From Paracyclopina nana (taxonomy: Eukaryota > Arthropoda > Copepoda > Cyclopoida > Cyclopettidae): a DNA stretch of 64,000 bases. Shown in pieces: positions 30,468 through 42,400 of this stretch; positions within the stretch are counted from its first letter, which is position 1; every line of letters starts with the position of its first letter. A model generated the notes under the pieces. The model did not search any database. It had not been told where the DNA came from and saw only the letters and a list, made by a program, of their open reading frames with translations. The stretch lies in contig JAGUCH010000004.1 in assembly GCA_019096065.1 (NCBI GenBank), positions 8,432,001-8,496,000 on the forward strand, given 5' to 3'. The position numbers and the translations under genes are program-made.

Positions 30468-33400
30468 TCAGATACCCTCCTTAATAGGACAAATGAGGAC
30501 ACGGCCAGACTTGTCCAATATTGTAAATCTGATCACTGTAATCTCGACTCGATGAACTGATAAAAATAAACGTCGCACGAATAAAAGAGCACTCTATAAG
30601 GGATCTTTTGGGTCAGATCGTTTATTTTTGACGACCGCCATGCATAAAATCCGATAAAGTACTAAAGTAAACAAAACATAAGGGATCGAAAGTGAGTCCA
30701 GCCAGATAGAGTCACAAAACCTCGCCGGGAGGCAAACAGTCCCCTCTGGGAATCTATCGGTGGACCAAGACTACTCGAACCTGCGCAGGGGCTTGACGCC
30801 GCCGTGCCGATGCATCACTAGAATTCTTCCGTTTCTGTCCATTTGGCGGACAGCCATGACGTGCACGAACGGGGCGACTCTTTCGGCAGCAAAAAGCTGC
30901 ACCAGGTCAGAGTCCTGATGATGGCCACCATTGTGGCCGCGGCCTCCGCACACGTGGCAAACTTCCAGAACTTGTGGGCAGACTTTGGACGAGTGGCCAT
31001 CTCGGCCACAAAAGGGCAAATGACAACTCGGCAGCTCCAGGCAATCAGCCGAGTCATGATCGAAGTCCCCACAGATGACACACGCATGAGAATACTTGGA
31101 GATCTTCCTGTTCTTCTTGGCCGTAGTCGTGATCCGCCCCACAGCCCCATCAATGACAGCGGCCCTGTGAAGGTCAACCAGGGACGCTTCCAGGTCGCTC
31201 TCAAGGAGCTGGATGGCAGAATTAGACAAGTGCCAAAACATCGCTCTTGACAGAGGCCACAGGAGCTCCAGGTCCCTGAACTTCTTGACTATGCTTTCTC
31301 TTGAGTTGAAAAGCCTCGATTCCGCTCTCAACACTTGCAGGGGGCGCGTCGGATCACCAAGCAGGCCCTCGAACTCAACTCTCGGCTGAGAGCCAAATCT
31401 GAGCGGAACGTTCACATACAAGGCCAGCAAGGCCAAGGCGTAGGGGTACATGTTGTCTTCTTCCCCGAGGTTTTCGTATTCCGCCACGATGCTGGCCGCC
31501 TTAAAAAGGCCGGCTAACGGCGCGAATTGATCAATCCTGTCATAGTAGATTGTTGCCTTGGAGTACTCGTCCACGAATCCAGCATAAGGATCTTCTCTGG
31601 CCCACTTCGGGAACCTCACCGAGTGTTGAACTCTGAGCAGCCTCAGCATCTCCTCCTTGCCAACGTTGGCTGATGGATCCAGCAGCTTGATGATGTGGCC
31701 AACATCCACCCACGACCTCACATTGATGCCCATGAGCCTGAATCTCTTGAGGTCGCCGTCAACTCCAAAGCCCAACTTGAAAATCTTGTCCGACTCGAGC
31801 AACTCCACGATCCTCCGCGGCAGCTTCCTGCCAATGAATTTGGGACCCACAAAGGCCACTCGAGTGCCAAAAGCAACTCCATTCGGGGCTCCCATGTGCA
31901 CATAGGATGTCATATTGTTGAATTCGTCAACCGTTGGCGGATATTTCTTCGCATAAGCCACTTTGGTGGAATGATGGAATCCCTCGCAGTCAATTGTCAT
32001 CACTTTGCTCCTGTCAATAGAGCTAAAAAAGTCCCCGCCTTCCAAGAAGTGCTCAATCTCCTCGAAGCTGTTTGCCGTGTATCCATTGTCCTTCTTGGTG
32101 AGGCAGTAAATGTACACTGAGTTCAAATCCTTTGTCTCCAGATCGTAGGGCGTGCCTCGAGCCATCGACGCCAGCCTTCTAGCCTCTTTGACAGTGACAA
32201 CCAAGGCCACTGTCATGGACTTGTCGATCGTCTCTGCCAGCTCGAACTCCCGTCGAATGGCGCACGCGATGTGATTGCATGCTTTCGCTTGCTCACTCTT
32301 CATGTCATAAACTTTGCCTGCAACTAGCTCAGGACACTCAAATTTTAAATCATATTTACGCAAGTACTCCTCGTCGTCATCCATGGGCGTGGCCGATGAC
32401 CTCAACCCTGTCCTCCATGCCAGCTGGGATCACCAATGGTTGTCTTCTGCTCGTCGAGGGCCGTGGCTCCTCAGGGCTTTGTTGCTCATTCTGCGTTGCT
32501 GCTGCTACTTTCTCCACCGCAGCCTCTTCCATCGGCTCATCTTCTTCCACGATCACTCTTCTGGCTGGGTCCATTCCAGGTTCGGCTTTTTCTGGAGCAA
32601 GACAACCAGGGTCTTGCCCCTTCGAAGCTCCACCCAGTGGGCCAAAACTTGAGGTGCTCTCTCTCTCACTATCGATGACTTGGCTGCCTCGGTGGTGGAC
32701 TATTCTCATCGAGCACCGGAAAGGTGGGCCATTGATAGCCTCCAACGTGTCTTTGAGCGCCTTGACAAATTGCTCATTGTGTTCTCTTGTGACTATCGGC
32801 AGCTTCTTGAACACCGACAGCTGCTCCATTTCTTCAATCGACAACGTGGTCCTCGCTTGGTCAATCATGACAATGTCGGCTACATCGCCTTCTCGGTACA
32901 TTTTGTACATCTTGGGTGCAACATGCATTCCCAGGCCCGCTTCCATTGCCTGAAGCACGCCCCTTTCCCAGGTTGCATCCTCCACTGAGCCCGCTATGTA
33001 GTTCCCAAGTGCTCTGGCCGCCATCCAATTCCTGACCATTGTGGCCTTGTCGGGGAGTTCTTCCAGCTCTGGGTCCTTGTTCTCGTTCTGCAGCCTCAAA
33101 ATATCTAGGAATTGATTACCATAAGAAAACATATACGTCTCTAGCAGCGTCATCCCCTTGGCTCGGCAAAGCAGCGCCCTGTACGCTCTCCACAGCCCCA
33201 CCGGAATCTTCGAACTGTACATAGTTCAAATTGAACTGTGATGCAACTGTGGAAATTTTGAAATGTACACAGTTAGGTAAGGGTTGTTATAGAAATGTGA
33301 CAGATCTGTGAAATTGTTCTGTACATAGAAGAAAAATTTTGAATTGTGAACTAACTGTGTACATTTAGAGCACAATATGTCGATTTCTTATTGTTTTAGA

Positions 33401-36400
33401 AATGTGACAAGCAACTGTGACACAACCATGCATATATCAATTTTTTTGTTCTCTGAAACTACTATGGAGCAAAGAAGCTGGAAAATGATGACATAGCTTT
33501 AAAATGTGAAGTAACCATGATTTGATTTGTGACTGATGTATTAAATAACCATGAAATTTATTCATTTTGAATCTATGAAATAACTTTTTTTCAAGTCATG
33601 AAACTACCATGCAAAATACAATAATTTTAGTAGTTTTTCAGTTACTAAAAATGTTCAGAGATGGCGCTGTCATCTTAGCATTACATCTTTGATTGAAACA
33701 TATTACACAAATCCATTCACATGTACTATTAATTGGAAAACTCAATTGAGAGTATCCTATGAAGGCAATTCCTTAACTGTTCTAATGCTATCAATTTATC
33801 TTTTATTACAAAAAACAAGTAAACACAAAAAATGTTCAATAGGCTTATTGGTTGCCAAAATTGATGTAAGCTCATTATTTGATTATTATTCTTAAATTAA
33901 ACAGGCCAAGTTTAATCTGAACTATATCATAACATGTGATGTCATTGACATAGATATTTTGGATTAAGACTGAAGATGAGTTCAGGTACATACATTTGTG
34001 CTGATAGGCCAATATTTATGAGGAATATCCCTTGACTCATTCAAGCTTGAGGTCACAATTCCAAATTTTGAAATGTGAAATGACTGTTGCTCTTAATTCT
34101 TTAAGTTATGCTTGCATGGTTGTTTAACACTTTGGTTACAATTTGTATCACATCTACATCACAGATCGGATCAGACAGAAATTTTTGGCCGGACTGTACC
34201 CTGAAATAACCATGAGAACAGATAAATAACAGTACCAATTTTAATAGTTGTTTAAGAGTACAGTAACATAACGTCTGAACAGTTGTTTACCCTTCTATGT
34301 CATAGAAGGCTTTTGAAATGTAAGCGTCACATGAACCTAATGTAAACAGTAACATCACATTTTTGCTTTCGCGACCCTTCTGTTCTGTGACACAAATGTG
34401 ACTGAACTTAACAATTCCGGTTGGGAGGTCCATTCGCCGAAGTTTTCTTCTCTTCTCCGCGGGTCTCGTGTCGTCGGGCATTTTTTCTCCCCAGTTGTAT
34501 TGGTCGCCGATGATCAGCGCCTCGGGGTCCTTGGCCGCCACGAAAAATGCTTCTCTGCGGCTAACGTCGTTGTTAGTGTACCAGTGGAGTCTTCTAAGGC
34601 CCGTGACTCGCATTATTTCGGCAGCCGTGTCCGTTTGTCGCTCTGAAGTGAACGCTGCCGCTCCATGATCTGGCCTTTGTTCACTAGGCTCCTCTCCCGT
34701 ATTGGCGATAGTTATTCGCAATTCGTCCTTGTTTTCCCGCTCCCTCGAGCAACCAGGGCTCGGGGAGCTGTCGGGAGCCGTGATTCTCTTCCTTTTTCGC
34801 TCACTTCCATCGCGCTCCGCCATTTTCTTCACTCTGTGCGATCCGCAATTTTCACTGTTGTGATTTGGCGGAAAATATTGCGCGCGCGGGTTTTTTCTCA
34901 CTTTACCTGCTGAGTTGTCGCTCAGCTGATCGTCACTACTTGCAGCGCTACCAGACATTTTTTGGCTCGCTCTTCGTCTTCTCATAAAATTCGTTTTGAC
35001 TAGATTTATGTGGTGTGGGTTGGGTGATTGCTTGGTGAGTGTGTGCAACAACATTTTTTTTTTTTTAGTTCAACTGGATGTGTGGGAATCCTCCAACAGG
35101 GATGATGTCCCTTATGCTTCTTTCGAAAATGTTTCTTCCTTGTTGCACTACTACACGTCTCACCAAGCCATCCGTGCTTTTTTTCACCTTTAAAATCTTC
35201 GCTATTCTCCACTTGAATCTTTTCACATTAAGGTCTTCCTCGGCCACCACAACCAAGTCTCCCTCTGTCAATCTTCTTTCGTATTTGGTTCTGAACTTTG
35301 ACCTGTCATGCATGCTTTGCATAAAATAATCGCACCAGCTCTTCTCAAATTTCGCCATTCTTTGTGCTAGTTCGTGCACATTGAAGTCTAGTTCGTGGTC
35401 TGTTGAGAATATGCCTGTGTCTCCCAACCTCCCAACTAGAAGGTGGTTGGGTGTTAAGACTAGTTTTTTGTCATCATTTTGCCGTATTACTGCGATTGGC
35501 CTTGAATTGACCACGTTTTCGGCCTGAGCTACCCACGTTCTGTAGATTTCAAGATCCACTTCTCCTCGATCATTGTGGTCTTGGATGGCTTTCTTTGCCA
35601 GCTTCACAAAAGCTTCTACTTGGCCGTTTGCCTCATGATCTCTTGGTGGTGACATGATCCATTTTCTCACGAACTTTGTTGTCCTGAGTTGCACTGACTC
35701 CCAATCGATCTGTTCAACTTCATGTTCCATGTCTTGAGCCTTGCCATGCTGCTCCTTTTCCAACAATCTCATCGCCTTCTTGAAGCTACCACCATTGTCT
35801 GAGTATGCTTCCTCGATTGGTCCTCTTCGGGCTGCAATTCTTGTTAAGGCCAAGATCAAATCTTCGGTATTCATTCCCATGGTGATTTCCAATGTCACTA
35901 CCTTCGTTACTAGGCAGACGGCGACTAGCACATACACTGGAATTCTTTTTCTTCTGAATTTAACCCACTGTGCTCCTGTATAGTCAATGGCCACCTTCGC
36001 ACATGGTCTCAAATTTTTTAGGTCGACTTTTGTGATGCCTCCCATTAGCTGTCTTGGCATGGTGGCATGATCTCTCCTGCATTTGCTGCATTCTCTTGAC
36101 ACTTTGTAGGCCAATTTTTTGACTGCTGGCCCTGAAACTTCTCGTGATAATCTATGCAGCAAATTGTCATACCTGATGTGGTTCTCTGCTAGGTGTATTC
36201 CCCACACATACAAGATGAACGGCCACGTGTTCGCCAGTAGAATTGGGTTGATCTGCGATCCTTTCAAGTCCTGCTTGTATAGTCTAGTGCACACCCTGAC
36301 TAGGCCATCCCGACTGATCATTAGCGCGTGTTTTCCTTGCATCGCTGTGGGCCATTTTCCAGACTTTTCGAACTGTAGCATCTCTTTTTCCCATTGCAGC

Positions 36401-39400
36401 CACTGCCCAAATATCAGCACTTTTGTTGTAGCTGCGTCCATCAGATCATCCGGAATGATGTAGCCCAGTTTCATCCCTCGGCTCCTGCCGATTATTCTTG
36501 CCAAAGCTCTGATCATCACCGGCCACTTTCCAGCCATCTGCAGACTCATAACATTTTCCATTCGTTTGAAGACTTCGTAGCTTGGGCCTACTGCTTGTTG
36601 ACCTCCATCTTGTATGTCATGAGGTTGGATCATTGCTAACTGGTTGACAACAACAGTGCCAGGACAACCAAGGTCCTCGCACATCAATGTTATCTCACCT
36701 GATCCAAGAAGCTCTTCCTCTATGACTTTAATGTCTGTCAAACTCCATTCATCCTGGTTCTTCTTGAAGAACTCCGGGCCTTCCCAATAGTTTTTGTGGT
36801 CCTTGAGTTGATTGCCAGTGCAGCCTCTCGTTGGAAGGTCCGCTGAGTTCTCAGCTGTGGCTATGTGATTCCAATGCTCCATCAGTGTTGTGTCCGCGAT
36901 TTCAATCACTCTGTTTCTCACGAACACGCACCTTTCCACTCCTGGCTTCCTTATCCAGTAGATTACTGGCTTGTTGTCTACCCAGTACCACACATTTTCT
37001 CTCTTGATTCCAAAGAGCCTGATGAGCCTGTTCGACAGTCTTGAGCTGAGCAGGGCTCCTGCTAATTCGACCTCTGGTATGGATCTTTGCCTGACTCCTT
37101 GTATTCTTGCTTTTGTGGTTAGCCACCTTGGTTGTGGCTCTCCACCTCTCTGGCTCAGATATGCCACTGTCGCAAATGCAAGATCCGACCCGTCGCTGCA
37201 CATGTGAAGAATTGTATTCTCGTCTATTGAGCTCGCTGCTTTTCTTGGGTAGCTGACTTCTGTCATTTGATTGAACTCACTCTGCCACTGCTTCCACAGT
37301 TTCACCGCCTCCTTTGCGTTCTTATCATCCACTTTTGACAAATCGTCGTCCCACGCAATTTTCTTGTCCTTGTCCGCCTTGTGAGCCAGTTGGAGCGCTT
37401 TTCTGGCCTTCAATAAGCACGGAGCTAAGGCTCCTAATGGGTCGAATACCGCTGGGATCTGACTTGCCATGATCCTCTTTGTCACTACACCCTGGTTGTG
37501 TTTTGACAGCTGGTACCCAATACGATCTGTCACTGGGTCCCATTTAAGGCCAAGCGTAGAGTGTATTCTTTCTTCCATGTTCTCTTCCACCACCATCGAT
37601 TTTCCCCTTCTTTCCACTGGCACGTTTTCCAGCACATCTTTGTCATTTGAAACAAATTTTCTCAGCTCCATTCCAATTTCGCTCATGAGGGGTATTAACT
37701 CCTCGATGACCTTTTTTGCGGTCTCTTTGGCCTTGAAGGCCACGATCACATCGTCCATGTAGATGTTGACTGTCTCCTGGAGCAGTCTGGAGCCTTTGTT
37801 TTTAATGTGCGACTTCACCACGAAGTTTGCCACTGACGGGGCTGCTCTGAGTCCAAAGGGCCACCTGCAGAACTGATACTGCTGCCCTTGGATTAACACT
37901 CTGACGTACTTTCTATCTTTCTCCGGAAGCGCGATCATTAAGTACATTTTTTCAATGTCAGCCACAACGGCCACATCTCCTACTCGGAATTGAAGCATGG
38001 TATCGAAGATGTCTTCCAGATAATTTGGGCCGGTGTACATCTGCTCATTTATCAACGTCCCGTTGAACTTCTGCTTGGCATTATACACGAACCTGTATTT
38101 TGTTGTCTCGCTTGTGTGCCTAGCCACGCAGAACACTGGGAGAAAATATCCTTTCCCTAGTTCGTGTTTCGGCACAGGTTCTATTATGCCAAGTTTCAGG
38201 TACTCTTGAAATGTTGAGCCAATTGCTTCCATAACTCCTGGATCAGCTTCGTGTTTTTTGTCTAGACTTCTCTGGATCGCTGCACACTGCAAGAAGTTGT
38301 CCGGCAAATCTGGGATCTCTTTGATGAACGGTATGGCCACCTCTACGTGACCTGATGGCAGTAATCTCATGGTTGATTTCATTTTTACCAAGGCTATCTC
38401 TTCTGCCAGGTTGAGCCTTTGGACTGGTTCTTCCTTCCGGTCAATTCCAATTGACTCCAGGCCGTATTGTCTGTCGAGCATATACCTGAACTCTGATTCT
38501 GTCATTGATGACTGGTTGAACAGCTTCCAGTCGTCCACCAAGCAAGCCACGTCGTTATCGCCCACTCCTGGGTAGTTAAGTATTGACCACCCCAGGGGCG
38601 TTTTTCTTGCTAGGGGTCCATCTTTCACCACAATGTCTTTTTCACTGCTCATTAGGACGGTGTTGTTGAATCCAACTAGAAGCCCCACTCCACCTTCTTC
38701 TGGCACTGGGAACTCAATTTCCTTCAGCTCGCCATGATTCTTCTTGACTGTATTCGGATCGACAGGTTTGATCGATACTGGTAGCTCGAAGGTGTTGAAT
38801 TTTAATTCATATACTTCTCCGCTTCTGTCTTTCGCTCTGATGTATATCTTTCCTTCCTGCGATGGCTGCGTTATGGACTTGTCTCCCACGACTTGAACTG
38901 TCAGCTGCTTTCTTCTGCCCTTGAATCCCAGCTGCTTTGCTAAGCTGGGCTTCAGTAATGTTGCACTTGACCCTGCATCAATGAGCGCGTTAGTTGTCAC
39001 CGATTTTTCAAACGAGAGGTCGCTTGCTATTTCCACTGGCACAGTGAGCCACGATCGCGTTGCTTGGGCTGCTAGTAAGATCACATCTTTGGCTTGTTCT
39101 CCCTCGTCAGCACAACCAAGGTCCTGACTTAGGAGTGTCGTTTCTGACAGTTTTGTCATAAGCTTCGTCATTGATGCTAGCAGCTCCTTCACGTCTTCTT
39201 TGTCTCCCACGCTCTTTTTGGCTTCCTCTGGTTTCGGTTTCTGCCTGTGGATCTTTGTGTGGTGGCTTGCTGATCCACAAACATCGCAGGTTAATTGCCT
39301 TTTGCAATCACTGAGTTTGTGTTTGCCCTGCAAGCACCGGGGACAAATCTTTGCGTCCTCAATGACTTAGATGATGTCTTGCAGCTTGAACAGATTCCAC

Positions 39401-42400
39401 TCTGGGCACTCGCTACATCTATGCCCTGGCTTCTTGCACAAAAGGCAGATCGTTTTCCCATTGACGAAGTTGACGCATTCTTCATCTTGATCTTGATAGC
39501 CAAAATCATACCAATCGCCTCCCTGATCTTCGCAATGAGCAACCACCTCATTCTCGCAACCTTGCCATCGTTGTTCTTCATCCCACCAATAGTCCTGATC
39601 ATCGGGGTCATCATATCTCGAGGGGTAAGCTGCTCCCCACGCGAAGTACGATTGCTCTCTTCTGCCTCCATAGAAGGGCCTCCTGGCTCGGCCTCTGAAG
39701 CCTCCTCCCCTGTAGCCCCTGGTTGGCTGTGGGGGTTCGGCTGCTTGGATTTGTGGAACATATCCGTAGGCTTGGCCTGTTCCTCGATGATAATTTCTGT
39801 CGTGCATCTTGTTGATGTCTTCTACCACCGTGCATACTTTTCTGCTTCTCTGGATTTCCCTTATTCTTGTCCTGGACCACGTGATAAAAAGTCTCAAGGA
39901 GTTTCGAGATTGCATTTTTTGTTCTTTGAACCTCTCGTAATCTCTCCTGGCTCCTACCTCGAATTGGATGTTGCTCAGGATTGACTGCTCTCCATCTAAG
40001 GCGTCCTTTCCTGCTCGCCCATTGCAGTCAATAATTTCCTCGACTAGAGCTAGCGTAGCTTCCAATGTTGCTAGACTCTTCATGCTTATCGGCACCATTT
40101 TGATCAACTGAGCTGAGAGGTCATGCACCATTTCGTCAGCTTCTCCTGGATGTCCTAAATATGTGCCATCCAGATTTTCCAGTGCGCTGACTAGGCCTTC
40201 AAAGTCCAGCGTACACCTTCTCACTGCGAACTTTGCTCCTCCTGTGCACAAGTACTTGAGTTTGGAGATCTTTTCGAACCAGCTCAAGTTCTTTTTCATG
40301 ATGATTGCCGCATGGACATATTCTTTGAAGTCCTTGTATGCTCCTGTGTTCGCTCCATCGAAGAACATCGGCTTAACATCCTCCCTTGAGTTTGAGTCCT
40401 TTGGCAGGCTTGGGTCATAGAATCTGTGGAGGTTTTTCCTCTGCATGATGTCTGCCCAACAAACATCTGTGGTTTTTCTTCTTCTGCACCAGTGTAGCGC
40501 CCTCTCTCTTCAATGTTGTCCTCGCGGCCTCTGGTTGGCCGTGGGGCGGCCTCCTGGTCGTTCTCTTCTCTTTGTGCTGGCATGCTTCGCGCAATGTTTT
40601 CAGCTTCTTTGTTTCCAATCACGATGCACTGCTTGTTGATTGGAAAGTCAGCGTTGTCTGGCATCTTGAGCAGTTCTTCTCCCACTTCCACTCTTCTCCT
40701 GTTGACCTCTCTCATCATGCTTGCCTGCCGCACTGCTTCCATCGAACCGGCCCTCATTTTTCTGAGTTCCCTATCCGCGCTTTTCAATTGTGAGACTAGC
40801 GAAAAGAACTCACCATTCAGCGTGATGCATTTTTCCACCTCTGACTCTTCCGCATCCTCGGACTCCACCGGTTGCGCTTGGGTGTCGTGGTTTTGCTGCT
40901 TGGGAGCGTTTTCAGAGGCAGCGACAACTAAAGTCTCTGCCTCTGTCGATACGCCCGCGACCATGATGTTCCTTGCTTTCGTGCTGGCTTTCATCACTAG
41001 CACTACCAGCCTCTTGTTCATGGCTCTCATCTCCGTTGCGAACTCTTCCCTGTCACTCTGACCCACCAGCGACTCCAGCACCACCGCGTCACTCTTAAGT
41101 GTTTCTATGAGGTTACTGAGGCCATTTCGCACACACTCCACTGCTCCTGCTCTTGTTGCAGCCGTCAAACTGTCTTCGAGCTTTGCCATGTCACTTTCTA
41201 GGCCGGCTCTGGTTCCTGCCCAAGCCTCCTTCCACGGAGCCATGTTATTCGGTTCGACAGTCATCATGTGCACGTTGTTTGTCGTGTCACCAAGCAGCGT
41301 CGAGTCACTATAGCGGAGATCCCATTCGGTCCCCGCAGTGTCTAACTGGGTGTTTGTCCCCTCAATTGTGTCTGGGTGTCCTGACAAACACACTGACTTA
41401 TCACTTGAGACTCTCTTTTTGAACTCGGCAATCCGTCTGTTGGCCTCCTCTGACCTCGCAGCCTCGACCTCATCTGCTCGACTCGATACTGTTTTTGCGG
41501 TCCTGGCTTCGTGAAGTTCGTGTTCATACTCTCCCGATGTCAACCTCACATTCCTTATCGGATTGTGTCTGAGGCCGTACTTCTTGGTAGTGTCCTTTGA
41601 CATCCGATTCACTGTCCCCTCGTTTGCGTTTCGTGGGACAAAGCTTTGTCCCCCGTTCGCAAACTCCTTTAGCTCGTCAGCCAGCAACAGCTGACTGCAA
41701 TGGCCGCCGGCTCCCTCGGTAAGCTTGATTCTTGATCTCTCACGGTGTGGAACTGATAACGTTGGTCGCCATGTAAATCTGATCACTGTAATCTCGACTC
41801 GATGAACTGATAAAAATAAACGCCGCACGAATAAAAGAGCACTCTATAAGGGATCTTTTGGGTCAGATCGTTTATTTTTGACGACCGCCATGCATAAAAT
41901 CCGATAAAGTACTAAAGTAAACAAAACATAAGGGATCGAAAGTGAGTCCAGCCAGATAGAGTCACAAAACCTCGCCGGGAGGCAAACAAATATCCTAGCA
42001 TAGGCATCATGTTGTAGGAAAGCCAGCTGAGTAGTCAACAGCGCTTGCACTAAGTCAAAACGTCCATGGTGCTCTGTAGCATTACCATCGCCGCTACACA
42101 AAATGTTGAGGCGCTTGAGCCTCTTCTTGCAGTTGGCATTTAAGTGTCCAAAGTTGCCACACAAGAGACAAGAGTGCAGGTACAATCTAAGCTCTTTTGG
42201 CTCCACCACACCAATGATGCCCTGCACGCAATCAATAAGTGCCAAGGCCACATGAGGCAAATCCCACTCACACCTTTGAGCTCCAAATAAAAATTCAAGG
42301 TCTTTGACAGTCTCAGCCGATGCTGTAGGAAGGAGGGCAATTGTCATAGGAGTGGTCAGTCCAACTTGATGCCAACACTGCACCACTTGCTCAAGGTTGC

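Larger units (their letters stand above)
30771..34958 (-). pseudogene. Exonuclease-like second ORF of element B, broken
   Basis: Collinear with the intact second ORF of element A. The ATG is at 34958. The conserved N-terminal block (NTGE, SERQ, GDQYNWG) ends at about 34410, where a 1.2-kb insertion begins. Coding resumes at about 33200 (LWRAYRALLCRAKG) and runs to a frameshift near 32.39 kb, then continues in a second phase to the stop at 30771. The second part keeps the exonuclease residues: D-C-E-G (motif I), GFGVDGDLKRF (motif II) and YYDRID (motif III), followed by CX2CX4HX4C, CX4CX4HX4C and CX2CX4HX4H clusters. The catalytic pattern is kept even though the copy is dead, so the breaks are recent. 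Confidence 0.88.
35065..41603 (-). pseudogene. gag-pol of element B, frameshifted with one internal stop
   Basis: The probable start is the ATG at 41603. The first part of Gag runs to a phase change near 40.3-40.5 kb. The second part continues to an in-frame TAA at 39367-39369, between the first zinc knuckle (CLLCKKPGHRCSEC) and the second Cys/His cluster (CPRCLQGKHKLSDC). The rest runs uninterrupted to 35065: protease D-A-G-S, reverse transcriptase with YMDD (near 37.75 kb), RNase H, integrase zinc finger and DDE core (AIDYTG, YSDNGGSF, NGQVEAF). The TAA is not in A, so a lesion is likelier than programmed read-through. Confidence 0.9.
30522..41988 (-). mobile_element. BEL/Pao element B
   Basis: The 217-bp LTRs (30522-30738; 41772-41988) differ at one base by my comparison (CGTCGC against CGCCGC), and AATAT duplications flank it (30517-30521; 41989-41993). 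Total 11467 bp, including a 1.2-kb later insertion at about 33201-34410. The gag-pol frame and the second ORF are both broken, so this copy is not autonomous although its LTRs are young. It is inserted in element C near that element's stop codon. Confidence 0.95.

Noticed and set aside
39367-39369. Programmed read-through of a stop between the zinc clusters of element B
   Set aside because: Element A has no stop at this place, and B also carries frameshifts, so a lesion is simpler.
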